Positions 34,301-47,011 of a DNA stretch of 64,000 nucleotides are shown piece by piece. Under the pieces are notes generated by a model. That model saw nothing but the letters and a program-made list of their open reading frames with translations, did not search any database and had not been told where the DNA came from. The first letter of the stretch is position 1; the number at the start of each line of letters is the position of its first letter. Position numbers and translations under genes: made by a program. Location: NCBI GenBank assembly GCA_948567375.1, contig OX419756.1, positions 52,430,552-52,494,551 on the forward strand, written 5' to 3'. This DNA comes from Lunularia cruciata (taxonomy: Eukaryota > Streptophyta > Marchantiopsida > Lunulariales > Lunulariaceae).

Positions 34301-35731
34301 CAGCAGGTGACAAATCTAGGGCATTCCCCAAAACCGCAGCCGATTGACAGCGAAGAGCAGCTCCAACCCTGTAGGTGGGACGATTCCACGATGCTCAGGA
34401 CGTGCGAGCCGCGAAAGCCGTCGATGAAAGCATGGGCAGTCCAAGTAAGCCCTAATCCTCGTCAATGCTGACGGAGCATCTCCGCACAGAGCTCTAAAGG
34501 CAGTTACCCGGGCTAACTCGTTTTCTGATCCTTACACGTGGCCAGCGCCAGTTTACAAGCGAGACAACAGAGAACCCTAGAGAATAGCCCTAAACTCCTC
34601 TTGATCCCCTCATTACTGCCTAAGCTCGTCTAAATTGGGATAATCATGGGTAAATTACGACTAGTCAGCGTCTTAGTCGTTCTGAAACCGGCGATTAGGA
34701 AAAGCTGGCTTGTTTGGCAGGCATCCCGGAAACCAGGACGGTTTTTATCCGGTCTTTTCCACGTCTTCGACTCTATCCTTCCTCTTCCCCTTCTGCACTG
34801 CATTGCATTCCTTCTCCCTTTGCCTCTTGCTCGTAAAACATCATTATCATCCGGAGGTCTGGCATTGCTCTACAAGATGTTGTAGAGATAGATAGAGGAG
34901 ATAGATCAGTCCAAGAGGGAGAGGAGAAGATTAGAGCAGCCAGGGGATCGACGGTTTGTCAATTCGGAGTATTATATTTTACGAGAGCGGATATCAAAAC
35001 CTCGGAGAAGGAAGGGCTTGGATCTGGAGAATGCAATGTCGTGGTAGAGCCGTGGAGTGAAGAGAGAGAGAGAGAGAGAGGAGAATTGAGACGGCGAGAG
35101 AGGAGGAGGAAACGGAGGAAGCTTTGTGGTTGGTAAATTGGAGAAAGGAGTTGTGGTTTGGGAGTGGTAAAGTGTCCAGATCGGGAGATTGTCGTACAAT
35201 ACAAGCCCAGAGGAGGAGTCGAGGGTTTAGGAGGTGGAGGAGGAGGAGAGGAGAGCAGTGTTTGTGGTACCTTTGGGATCACTCCGTTGTGAGTATAATT
35301 ATGTGAAGAAAGCTCGCACTTTACGAAGCTTTTTATCTCAGTGTGTTCGTGATCTTTGTGAAGCACAGCTCTTCTCCCCTCTTTACTGAAGGAGGGGAGC
35401 ATCATTGGTGTAGGTCCCCTCTTCTTCCGTGAAAACCTTTTTTCTGGGAGTCAATTGATACTGTGGTGGTGAGGGAAACATTTGCATGAGCTCAGGAAAG
35501 AGGGCTGCCAATTTATCCCCTTGAACATCTCCCCCTTTAGTGTGCTTTGGACGCATCACGTGTAGCTCTCGGGACTCAGCAGGCAGTGACCTTCAATTGT
35601 GGAACTTCGGTGTGTCTGCATTTACAATACAATTGTGAAGTCGCGACATTGTTGTGAGCGTAGTCGTAAGTGTTTTGTGGCCCGTTTACTGAGAGACGCC
35701 AAGTAGGGTTTGAAAAATCAGGTCAGGCACC
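34301..35731 (+). promoter_or_regulatory. promoter and leader region of the MA3-domain gene
   Basis: G+C rises here. A (GA)n run lies at about 35064-35081 and GA-rich sequence extends to 35260. Several upstream ATGs are present (e.g. a 79-codon ORF at 34646-34885), so the leader may be long or spliced. The transcription start cannot be placed. Confidence 0.4.
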
Positions 35732-38700
35732 ATGAGCAGCACAACCGGATTTTTGACGGAAGAGCAGCGCAAATTGTTGAGATCTGCTTCCCAAGGTCGT
35801 GATACTATTCCGGAGGCTGTGTCCCCGAAGAGCGCCGATACGAAACATGCCCCACCGGGGACAAAGGGCGCAGCTGTCCTGGGGGTACCTGGAAAGCACG
35901 ACAAAAGATCTAATTCCGGAAGAAATGGCCGTCCTAAGAAAGGTCAGCACTGTCTTGATGTATGTTTCCGTGTGCAGTATCTACCCAGAACCTTTTTCCG
36001 TCCAGGTCGAATCCGTAACATTTAGTGATTTCTCTTTATTCAAAGATCCCTCTGAAACGTAATGTGTTGCGACCCTGTTCTCATCTAGGTGCATCGCAAG
36101 CGTCCGTAGTTGCCAATGCCACTTAGTCTGGGGCGATCTTTACCATTCTTGAACGCCTTGGTGTACTACTATGATTCTCCTCAATAGACTGCAGCTGTGC
36201 TGCTGAATTTTCACCTACAAGCTCCCACATTTGGGCGTGCGAACGCTACTTTACAACCGCCGACATTTCTACTTCATATTTCGAGAAACACTGCATCATA
36301 AAACACATCTTGAGTTTTATATTCCCGGTGTTTAGTAAATTATGACGTTGATGTTTAGATTCGGTCATGAGAGCACATATTCATATAGTTTTGAACAGTT
36401 GCAAGCGACCTCATTTGACTAGCACAGCCATCAAACGTCAGACTTGACCGGGAAAAGCACTGACCTCTTGAAGACTAGTTAAAGAGATACCAGGAGCTAG
36501 TGCATACCTCTGGAGCCCTACCATTTGTGCATTAGGCTGATTCATTGTCAATTCGACTAATTTCGGATATAATTCTCCCAAATACTCTTAACTACGCTGT
36601 CTCCTTTATACATACATACTTGTCTACTGTGTGATGAATTTTTATTGTCATTCTAAGTTCCAATTCTCGAAGGTAAACGTCGAAGATGCAGATACGTTTT
36701 CCTTTCCAGACACAGGTTCCAAGAGAATTCTTCACTTACAGATCTTGCTGATTACGGATATGGCAAACTTGCTGACGCTACTCTTGGATTATAGGTGGCG
36801 GTGGTGGAAAGGGTACGTGGGGCCAGCTTCTACCAGATGGTGAAAATAAGAAGGCTTTGGATCGCAATGATCCAAATTATGACAGTGAAGAGGTTCCCCA
36901 TTTACTTCCTTCAAGCTATTACATGCTGCAAAAATCAATTCGTTCAGCTCTGACCTTTCCTTACTGCACGCTACTAAATGCGCCAGTACAATGCTTGCAG
37001 TTTGGTTTAACTTGGATAGCCGTTGAAAGGTAAGTTGCCTCGAAGTTTGTACAGTTTATGGGTAGACCTGAACCCGTCAGATGTATCTCGGCCGTTGTCG
37101 CAGAAAATAGGTCCATTCTAACAGATATTTCTCTTCAGGAACCATACAAACTCGTCGGAGCTCCAGTCTCCCAGTCGTTGGAGGAGTTCAGAGAAAAGGT
37201 GGTTCGCATTATCGAGGAATATTTCACAAATGGCGATGTCTCTGAAGCTGCAATGAACCTGCGTGAAGTCGGCTCTCCCAACTACCATCATTACTTTGTG
37301 AAGAAGCTGATTTCTATGGCAATGGATAGACACGACCGTGAGAAGGAAATGGCATCTGTTTTAATATCTGCGTTGTACAACGATGTGATCGAGGTAGATC
37401 AGTTGGCCAAAGGCTATTTGAAGCTACTTGAGTCGGTTGATGATCTCAGCTTGGACATTCCGGATGCTACAGACATATTGGCTTTGTTTCTCGCCCGCGC
37501 TGTGGTGGATGATATCTTGCCACCAGCTTTTCTTTCGAAGTCTTTGAAAGTGCTACCTGAGGGTTCTGACGGAATAGTGGTCATCCAAAAAGCGGAAAAG
37601 AGCTACTTGCTGGCACCACATCATGCAGAGGTTGTCGAGAAGAAATGGGGTGGAAGTACACAAACCACAGTAGAGGAGGTGAAGAAGAAAATCACAGATC
37701 TCCTGAACGAATACGTGGAAAGTGGAGATAGGACCGAAGCTTGTCGCTGCATCCGAGAATTGAACGTTCCTTTCTTCCATCACGAGGTCGTTAAGAAAGC
37801 TGTCATCTTAGCCATGGAGAAGAGAAATGCTGAAGCCTCGATTCTAGAGCTTCTGCAAGAGTGTGCAGAGGAGGGTCTCATTACTTCTAGCCAAATGTCG
37901 AAAGGCTTCAATCGGCTCGCCGACGCTGTTGATGATTTGGCTCTGGATATTCCTCATGCCGGAGACATGCTGCAGGATATCACGATGAAGGCAAGAAAGA
38001 GTGGTTGGTTGGGATCTTCCCTTTCCCGAGCTGCTTCGGTGGAAGTTGTCACAGCAGTGATTGACAACGAAGATGTGCGGAAGTTCAAACAAAATGCAAC
38101 GGCAATTATTCAGGAGTATTTCCTCTCAGACGATATCGCTGAAGTGATTCGCAGTTTGGAAGATCTTGCTTCTCCAGACTATCATCCTATTTTCTTGAAG
38201 AGACTTTTTACCCTGGCCATGGACCGTAAATTCCGGGAGAAGGAAATGGCTTCAGTTTTGCTCTCTGCCCTCTACGCAGAGGTTATCCCAATTGAGCAGA
38301 TCATCAGGGCCTTTGTGCTTCTGTTAGAGTCGGCTGACGACTCTGCTTTAGATATTCCTGATGCCGCCAACGAGCTAGCCCTTTTTTTGGCCCGGGCAGT
38401 AGTTGATGACATCTTGGCTCCTCTGTACCTCGACGAGATTGACGAAGAGTTGATGGATGACACTTTGGGACGAGAGATTGTTCACTCTGCACGAGCTGTA
38501 TTAGCCGCCCGACATGCAGGTAACCCCTCCATGCATTTCTTATGTTCTCCATCATTCTAAAGTGTGGCCGTGTTGGGCGAACTCTGCTGTGCTGGCTGAA
38601 GACGATGTACAGAGGCATCTGAGATTTTCGTGTATCATTCATCATTTGAGATTTGTGCCGCTAAGCGATTGTCTGAGCTCCATTTAGAAGATATCGACTT

Positions 38701-39835
38701 TCTCTGGTTTGGGTTGGGCAGCTAAGATTAAATGACTTAAGTCTGCTTTGAGTTTCAACAGTTTCTTTAAGCTATGTATGACAAGTTTCTAGATCGAGTT
38801 AAAATGTATGAATACACGTTCCATATATAACTATATCCTACTTACAAACTCGGTAACTTGGAGAAGCTTGATCTGTTGTCCTTTCCAAACTGAGGAGGAG
38901 GACAAAAGCTCCTGCTTACGCTCCGGTCAACTTTTGGGACGGAACTTCGTAGGACTTGCTTATTGCATGATGAGTGCTTTGTCGATTGTGGAGATGGTCG
39001 ATCTAAGCCCTATTGATCCCACTGATAGACTAATTCTTAACAAAGGTACCATGTCCTTGTGGCGCAATTCAGTTGGTTAGTTCTAAGCTCTAATCCTGTA
39101 GCCATTGCCTTCAGCGGAATAGTGCAGGGACTTTTGTTCAGGCAAGTGATGTGAAGAAGGTTTGCTTTGAGCCATTCTAGATAGCCTTTAACGAGTTGGA
39201 TGGAAGCTTGTGCAACTGGGCTATTTGTGTTACGCTTCATTACGATCTCTCGTTATCGTATGTAGCCAACTTTGCTATTTTTGGAAGCATGTACGTGTAC
39301 CACGGTCCTTGGCCAGTCGTGTGAAGATTCAAAATCGTGTGAAGATTTCGAAGTACTCGCACCAGTTTATTTATGCATCCAATTACATTTTGCAGGTGAA
39401 CGTATTCTACGTTGCTGGGGTGGAGGCGGTACTGGTTTGGCTGTGGAGGATACGAAAGACAAGATCACGAAACTATTAGAGGAATATGCTGCTGGAGGTT
39501 ACCTTGGGGAAGCCTGTCAGTGCATTCGTGATTTGGATATGCCTTTCTTCCACCATGAAGTGGTCAAGAAGGCCTTGGTAATGGCTATGGAAAAGAAGAA
39601 TGACCGCTTACTAGGTTTGATGCAAGAAAGCGCAAATGAGGGATTGATCACCACGAGCCAGATGGTGAAAGGTTTCGGCCGCGTTGCCGATGCATTGGAT
39701 GACCTTTCACTGGACATTCCTGATGCTAGGGAGAAGTTTGCATCTTACGTTGCGAAAGCCAAGGAAGAGGGTTGGTTGAAGTCGTCATTTGGCGAGAATA
39801 TCCCATCTTCTAACGGCGCAGAAGAAACATCGTAA
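35732..39835 (+). CDS. MA3-domain translation regulatory factor, four MA3 domains (MRF/ECIP1 type)
   Basis: Exons are 35732-35942, 36795-36892, 37139-38519 and 39396-39835. All introns are GT-AG and the phases join cleanly to give 709 aa. N-terminus MSSTTGFLTEEQRKLL, then a basic/Ser linker, then GGKGTWGQLL and LDRNDPNYDSEEE. Four MA3 domains follow at about 120-240, 281-400, 416-536 and 580-690. Domains 1 and 3 share FLARAVVDDIL; domains 2 and 4 share FFHHEVVKKA. Plant MRF proteins (ECIP1 in Arabidopsis) resemble animal PDCD4 but have four MA3 domains instead of two. They bind eIF4A and ribosomes, and respond to TOR and energy status. ECIP1 was also linked to ethylene receptors and EIN2. Exons 1, 2 and 4 were placed by family match and splice sites. 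No damage is seen. Confidence 0.95.
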
Positions 39836-41340
39836 TGAGTGCATCTCAACGTTGTTTTGCCTTGAGATCAAGCGGAATGCTGTCTGTGGCACCCCTGTAA
39901 ATTGCACGCCATTTTAGGCAAGTGAACCTTTCCTTGCACATCCTTACCGCCGCATACTGCACTTGCCCACTAACCCAGCTCAACAGCGCTGCCTCGTCCT
40001 TTCAATTGTCTACCCTGCGTTCGGGTGTGTACAGTTTGGTGACATTGTGTCTACAAAGAAACGGTTGCAGAACCAGTTCCTGATTGAGGAGCTATAACCT
40101 GCTGTGTTGACAGCTGAAGGAAGAGTCCTGGCACTCGGCTGTCCTGGCACTCGGCGTTTCCGACATCTAGCACTGACACGTACATGTACGCCATGTGGTT
40201 TGGCAGTAAAAGCTGTGAATGGGACATTGTACTTTTGCCCTCCTACTCTAAATACTCGATACTGTAACACTGTTTGTAATGTTGAACTCGTCGGTAATTT
40301 GGTCTATTTCTGGAGTCCACAGATAGTGCTCAACGTTACCACCTTGGTGGTCCGATTCTGTCGCTCCAAGGATGTTATGTTGTCCCCAAACGATTGCCTT
40401 ATTCTCAGCTCTTTACACTACCGAATGATCGTTCTTATGCCGGAGTAATTAAATGTATGAGTGATTGTTGCGTGTTGTGACATTAGGTCACAGTATCACT
40501 CCATTAGTTTACAAACCCGCCCACTTACGCGAGGTGGCTAGGTGATCGATAGAGAACATGTCACTTTTATCGTTGAACACCATCATTTTCCTGCAGTAAT
40601 TGTAGACAATGACGCAGTAAATTGTAAAACGCTCAAACTTTGTATATCAGCAGCAACATGTGCAGTAAACACGGTTATCAGACACTACAGAAGAAACCGC
40701 AAACATAAATTGTGAAGAGTTCTAAAAGCACATAATCATGTAGCCCTCGCATGTGCAAAATGAGGAAATAAGTATTATAAAAAGCGAAAGGGCAAGAAGT
40801 ACACCGAACAATCACCGACCTAATCGCTGATTGAACTGTCCACTTGTTCTCCTCCGGTGAGCACCAGGCTGGTACAAGAAGAAAATGCTTTCAAGATAGA
40901 CTTACAGCTATCAGCTTATCGAAAAGCTATCAGCTTCATTCCACATACGATGATAAATAGCGCAATATCACCACCAGAACCGGACGCACCAGGAAGTATT
41001 GGAAGAAGGTTGTAGAAGAACGGTACTAAAATACCGACTTGTCCGGAGCGTAGACAAGGAAAGAAGCAAGGGCGTGAGGAAGTATGTCCCGGTCGACTAA
41101 GCACACTGGCTAATTTGATTGAATGGATTCGTTTGTGTAAATTAAGGCTAATTCAGGTTCTTGGAGAATTTGAGAAAGTTCGTCAAGGTTCAATTTAGTG
41201 TCTCTCCAATATAATGGGAATCACAACTATAAAGAATCAATTTCAGATGGGCTACAATAATTATAACGGTTTCATTTTGAGAAATTGGACTCTAATATCA
41301 TTCGCCCCGAGTAAGACTAATCAGTGTTGTGGTGTAATTC
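39836..41340. other. 3' flank and intergenic sequence
   Basis: The first few hundred bases are the likely 3' UTR of the MA3 gene, but no canonical AATAAA stands out. The rest shows no gene. Confidence 0.45.
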
Positions 41341-41346
41341 AGGAGG

Positions 41347-41435
41347 TGACCGTACGTGAAAACGAGAAGGATGGGAAGAACCCCACCAAGCCGTATAAGG
41401 AAAAGACATAGGGGTTAAAATGGGGCTGAGCCCCA
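41347..41435 (+). repeat. dispersed ~90-bp repeat, copy 1
   Basis: gaccgtacgtgaaaacgag ... aagccgtataagg ... ggggctgagcccc. Three relatives lie at 44652, 50849 and 55741. It ends in a small palindrome. Confidence 0.8.
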
Positions 41436-41988
41436 AATGTATAACTCCACATGTAACCTAAAGCATTTTCTAACTTACTGCACTATAGGAGATTCCTTGT
41501 ACTCTTTTAAGTAATCCCCAAATACTACTCAATAAACCTGGAAAATAGTATACATGAAAGATAAAAAAACATCTACAAACACGACAATGACATCAATCAA
41601 ATTCATATTCATTCTGGGTCCAGTTGCGTTCAAATATGCAAGTTCAAGGGGAGAAGAGAACACAAGGAAATAAGATTCAACTTTACGTTCCTGAAGGAAG
41701 TCCGAACACGAGGTCCTGAACCCCGCATCTATTATGTAGCGGAGGCCGAAAAGGAAAGGATGATCACGAAATTTTCACGAAAAGGAAGCCTTAAGAGGGA
41801 AAGTAGGTGAGTTGTTGGCCCGCTAAGTTAGTTAGTCATGCAGGATTTCAGAGAAAACTTTACACGTCAACTTGCGTTAGAGTGAAGTAAAACGCGAAGA
41901 GAATTTAGACGCGCTGTTAGAAGCTCCACTACCTTCTTCTCTTGGCCGTCTGGAATGTTAGCAGTCCCACGGAGATGGTAACAAAATG
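41436..41988. other. intergenic
   Basis: No gene or repeat recognised. Confidence 0.4.
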
Positions 41989-42096
41989 TGGACTATTTTT
42001 CGATTTGTGCTTGTAATACTTACGCAGGGCCAATGCTAATCTTCTCTTCATCTTCTCTGCATCGTTCCAATTCTCTTGGAATGTCCCCGAGGAGAT
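41989..42096 (-). pseudogene. U6 snRNA pseudogene
   Basis: The minus strand reads tcggggacatt, aattggaacgatgcagaga, then an extra 11-nt duplication (gaagagaagat). It continues ttagcat, ggccctgcg, gcacaaatcga and aaatagtcca. These are the conserved blocks of spliceosomal U6 RNA in order. The duplication falls next to the ACAGAGA/U4-pairing region. There is no plant USE (TCCCACATCG-like) or TATA box upstream. It is therefore a pseudogene, probably retroposed. Confidence 0.85.
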
Positions 42097-43306
42097 TAGA
42101 GCATACGTGCAAAGGTCGTAAAGTTAGACCTTTACAAAAAGGAATTCTCTCGCAGAGGTTGAATAAATAGACCTCTAAAAAAAGAATTGCAATGCTTACG
42201 GGTTTATACGGCAGCAGATTATAGACGCGTTTCGTCGCATCTGTACACATCGGCTGGTAGCAGACAGGAGAGAGAGAGAGGATGTCAGTACTGCCGTGAA
42301 CATCGTACTCGCTGGCAGATCAAATGGCCTGCTCATGGCACCAGATGGAGACGTGCTGCAGTACATTGTTGACACATTCATATCGTGAATGTTTGATTCC
42401 TATTATGCCGACATTAAAGGGTGACGGAAAGGAAGGTGGACAAGCTTCATCTGATTGACTTTTTTTATTCACATTCATGACATTTTTCCCACACTATTCA
42501 TGACTTAAACACAGAAAAATTAAGGAGTTGGGTGGATATGAAATCTGCCCTGCTTGAAGTTCAATGGAGTTAGATAATTTTACCACCTCGTCTCTCCTTG
42601 TGTCTATATGGGCACCAAGAAGTTGCGATTGTTTTCTTTCTGAACTCAATAGTTTCCAACCTTAGTTTTCTTTTAAACATTACTCTGCAGACAGAAAGAA
42701 ACGACGAATTTTACGGGAATGGCACCATCCTCACATAGCTGGATTCATGATGACCTCCATTGTTGAGTGATCTTGCTATCAATATTGCCACTTTCCGAGT
42801 GAGATAAAACTGCCTGCTGAAATATATATATATGTGTGTGTGTGTGTAGATTATTGTCAATGATCTGATTACCGACGATGCATGGGAGGGAACAATGGCT
42901 TTTTCTTTTCTTTTCTTTTCTCATTTGAAATTGGTAGGAGGCAGGCACTCTCGAAGATCGTAGAATTGGCCCAAATCTTTTGGTAGTATGTTTGAGAGAC
43001 ATGGTAAGATATGAGAAGTCATAAGGCTCATGACTAAGGCTAATAAAGAAGGGTAACCCGTGAATAAGCATAAACATAAACATAAATCAAAGATAAACAT
43101 AAAGAACAAGGCTAATACGAAATGTGATCACAAATACTTATACATCGTCCTTTGTGATGGCATAATTGGCTGAACACAACATAGATATTGAAAACCTTAG
43201 CATGTTCTCCTTTTCACTTCCTTTCCATATTTTCAATTTGCAGGAATATTAAGGCTTTCCTCAAGGGGAGCAATTTCGAGTGTACACAGATAGATGTGGA
43301 GGCATC

Positions 43307-43340
<34 letters not shown>

Positions 43341-44651
43341 TTGCCTAGGCAAATCACATGCCTCTAGCCGGAAGTCTAAACCCTTATATTCATAAATAGT
43401 GGGGTGGCCTACACATACGAGATCTTTGTCTTCAATGGTTTCTGGAGAGCTGCCACACTCTCCAGTCTTTAAGGTGACTAGAACCATCTTCAGACAGAAC
43501 TCCAGTACATCAAAAGGTGGTATTTACTAGTAGTAATATATAATTGGCCCGCACCCGAACCGAGACCAAGATGCATCAGCATTAAAAAATGCAAAAGAAA
43601 GCGATGTAAAACCAAGGCGCTGACATGTGGACCATTACTGACCGTTCGAATAAGAAAAAAGACTATCTAGCTAATATCTAAACCCAACTGAACTTGGAAA
43701 GATCGTTCCTAATTTTATAGCCTTCGAAGCAACTAGTAAATGAAGACACAGTTCAATAGAGTGTTATGTCGTATATTTCTTTATCTATTTATTTATTTCA
43801 CTGTGGAGAAAAGCTGCCTCCATTTCACCACTATGCAGCTTGTTCATCGATTTGTATAAGATTTCCTTCTTGATTTGTAGTAACTTTACATGTACTTATT
43901 GAGGAAAAAATATTAATTTTCCTGCAGTAAATCTGCCCTATCATCTGTTCTACTTTAGTAATGAATAATCTCTACGCTTCTTTATTACTCGGAGTTTAGG
44001 GTTTACAAACGGATTAGGATATAAAACGTTGTTCTTGAGACAGAAAATAGATCTTTACTTGAACGAAAGACAGGGAACTATTCTTATTGAACTTATATCT
44101 AGAACAACGTTAATAAAAATGTCATCTCTGTTTTATATTCAAGGTGAAGTTTATTGTTTATAATCTACAGAATATATGTTTTATTTGTTTTATTGACTTG
44201 GATCAACTCATAATTACAAGATCTTTCCAGGTTTGTTACGAAAGACTCGCCCTTAAGTGTGCTTGAAGATATCTTTAACAACAATCCGTTCTGTACTCTG
44301 ACACCAAGTATCCACATCATTGACAAACTTGACGCAAAATTTTGCTAACTCTACGTAGTACTTCGAGACATACTCTTCATAAACATATGACTTGAAAGAT
44401 GCTGCTCTTCGACCCAAAAACATCTTTGTAGTGGAGTATGACTGTCTCCTCTTTTGCTATGGCAACAAGTCTTCTACAGTCTTACCTTTAATTTGGCCAC
44501 CAACACCGTATAAAGACGTCATTGAACACTGTCTTTTTACCTGAATAGTATCGAGAGGAAAGCCATGCTCAAAGCATGGATGGATACTCAATGGGAGCTT
44601 CGTCTTCATTTATATTTGGCCTCACATCTCACTCACTATGGGGAGGGTGGC
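42097..44651. other. intergenic with microsatellites
   Basis: Holds an (AT)n(GT)n run at about 42821-42848, (TTTTC)n at 42900-42922, (ATAAAC)n at about 43069-43086 and an (ATT)n run at 43307-43342. No gene recognised. An 11-bp inverted pair aacgttgttct/agaacaacgtt lies at 44025-44035 and 44101-44111. Confidence 0.55.
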
Positions 44652-44735
44652 GACCGCGTAGGATAACGAGAAGGATGGGAAGACCTATCAAGCCGTACGA
44701 GGTAAAGACATAGCGGGTAAAATGGGGCTAAGCCA
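44652..44735 (+). repeat. dispersed ~90-bp repeat, copy 2
   Basis: gaccgcgtaggataacgag ... caagccgtacgagg ... aaaatggggctaagcc. Same order of words as copies 1, 3 and 4. Confidence 0.82.
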
Positions 44736-46597
44736 CATCTCACTCACCAATTTTGCGATACCTTCCCGCAACCAGAAACTACATTCTTCAGTCAGCCAAC
44801 AGCTTAATCAACCCAAGTTTACGAAAAACAATCTTGACTGAACGAGAGTTCAAAACTGGTGTCTGATTCTACACCAAGTGGATGGGTTTCTGAGGGTGAG
44901 AGTGGTACAGTGTGCTCCATGTTCGAGTTCAGATTTTTGAACCTTTTGCCCGAAGTTCCGGACGATGATGACTTGCGATCCTCTCTGAAATTGTGCCGAC
45001 TGGAGGAAAAGGCAGTCACTAACTAGATCGGTGAGTAGGATCCCGAAAGTATCAGCATCCTGTTGCTCTTATCTTTTGCAGTCAGTTCGGTTTGGCCCTT
45101 CGTGTTGACGGTGTGCCTTGATGGCGGGATAGCTTGTGGTGGATGAAAGTGCTCTGCAACACCCTTGTGAGAACCCACAAAGGTACATCGTAGTACTGTT
45201 GCTTGCACAGTAGTGGGTGAAATTCATTGAGGCAGTTTCTCACGTGTGTATTGAATGTACGTGATATAGACTTTAAGGAGGTGCACATTGTGGGAACAAG
45301 GTTCCCTCTCTCCTATGAGAATTATTGAGTGGAGAGAGTAGATAATGATCAATATGATCAATCGTACGGTTCCAAGACATTACTGACCCCATTAACTTAA
45401 TTTCATCCAATATGTCACAAGACCAATCCATGCACCACCTTGATTATGATGGGCCATCGAGGTTCACGGATGAAATTAACTACAGTAGAAGTTATCGACA
45501 AAAAGTTGGTATCGTCGTCTGGTCCGACAGTGGGAGCAGGTACGTGACCATATGTCGTCCTCATGAAAATGAAGTGCCTTCGATTGAGAGCTCTAGTTTT
45601 TACCATTTGACTGTTTATGTACACTGGCTAAAAGGCGTGGAGCATTCAACGACAAGGCAGAGAGACATGACGGATGCCGCACAGATATATGCGTAGACCC
45701 TTGTGTTTGGTGTGTACTCTTCTCCCAAAAGACTGTTTCTGGTGTGGTGATTAGAACTTGTCTGCCGGAACGACGTTCAACGACCACATCACAAACTCGA
45801 CCGCAGGACCCCACTCTCAGCTACTCACTCATAGGTGCCGTTTGCGGGCCAGCTACTCATCCCACCCGGGAAAGGATAAGAGAAAAGCAAGCAACTGACA
45901 AAAGTGTTTCCCACAGTGAGTCCATGTTCACTTGCTTTACTCACTGAAACCAGCCAGCAGAGTAAACGACGACTGCCGTTGCATGCATAGTACACGAATT
46001 TGTAACTCCGAAGTTGAGAAACGTTGGGAAAGCAACACGACAATCTCCAGAGCTGTTGCAGCTCAGAGAACCCGACACACTAGGAACTGAATCGCTTGAC
46101 AAGAATCAGAAAGATTGAGCGACCACAAGCCTTCAGCTGAACACACATAATGAGATGCATTGGTCTAATTATTGTGGATATTCACTTCGAAGTGATGGAA
46201 AACAGGATCAAAGTGACAAGATTTCGTCGACAAGAATGCGGATTAACACAGAATCGAAAAGACAAGAGAAGACGTTGACGCCCTCCCAAACTTTATAATC
46301 GAGAGAACAATAGACATAATATGGTCAAATATGAATGTAGTTTACAGCTAATTCGTTTACTATTGCAAGGCGAAGTGGACAGTAGCTACATGAACATCAC
46401 GACTTACCCGCAAAGAATAGGCAGCACCTGGAAGTTCCAATCCAACACTACTCAAGGTACCAGGATTTAGCCCGGGGCCGGGTATTATCAGTCTCTACGC
46501 ACGGCCGAGTGTGAGATACCACTGAGTGAAGTTGGTGTTTTGGCCACAGTCCATTCATGGGGGCAGACGAAGACAATGATCTCCTCCAGCTATCCAG
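44736..46597. other. intergenic, downstream of the STIG1-like gene
   Basis: No gene supported. Small ORFs at 44819-45019 (-) and 45412-45696 (+) match nothing I know. Confidence 0.4.
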
Positions 46598-47011
46598 CTA
46601 TCCACCGTACCCACAGAACCCCATTGAGCATGCTACACTACCGCAAGAAGATCCACAGGAGCCGCAGTTCCTCCTGTCAAGCTGTAAATTGACACATTTG
46701 CCCGCGCAACATCCCAGACTCGCACTGCACTGGTATCTACACTTCCCGCAGTTGTTCTGATCAGAGTTCATATTCACACAGATTGTTCCACAGCATTGTG
46801 TACCGGCACCGCAAACGGTAGGATCGGCGGAGCAATCCCCGTCTGCCAAACGCCTCGGCCTTCCTATATAGTGACTTCGAGCTGGACCGTACTCCGCCTT
46901 CTGCACCAGATTCCTACGAATGAAGGGCGAGAGTTCCTTGGCACGAGCACTAGTAGTGGCAGCCGCTGCCAAGAGAACCAACAACAAAACGAGCGCGTGC
47001 ATTTTCATCAT
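46598..47011 (-). CDS. STIG1-like cysteine-rich secreted protein
   Basis: A 137-aa single-exon ORF. The N-terminus ALVLLLVLLAAAATTSA is a clear signal peptide, so the product is probably secreted to the apoplast. A basic middle part (FIRRNLVQK...RPRRLADGDC) resembles a propeptide or linker. The C-terminal ~80 residues hold 16 Cys in the STIG1 pattern: TQCCGTICVNMNSDQNNCGKC, repeated as LGCCAGKCVNLQLDRRNCGSC. Family members act in stigma exudate, pollen-tube growth and seed or meiocyte development in flowering plants. The role here is unknown. The start could be Met1, 2 or 4; Met1 (47011) is the furthest upstream and keeps the signal peptide intact. Confidence 0.93.
   Translation of the reverse strand: MMKMHALVLLLVLLAAAATTSARAKELSPFIRRNLVQKAEYGPARSHYIGRPRRLADGDCSADPTVCGAGTQCCGTICVNMNSDQNNCGKCRYQCSASLGCCAGKCVNLQLDRRNCGSCGSSCGSVACSMGFCGYGG

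Noticed and set aside
34959-35405. 148-aa proline-rich minus-strand ORF
   Set aside because: Low-complexity shadow of the GA-rich leader of the MA3-domain gene.
36631-37138. Extension of the MA3-gene ORF upstream of 37139 as coding
   Set aside because: This stretch reads as intron: acceptors at 36794 and 37138 and donor at 36893 give the exact family sequence, while the in-frame extension does not resemble it.
44025-44111. 11-bp inverted repeat aacgttgttct / agaacaacgtt
   Set aside because: Too short and isolated to call a transposon; no target duplication seen.
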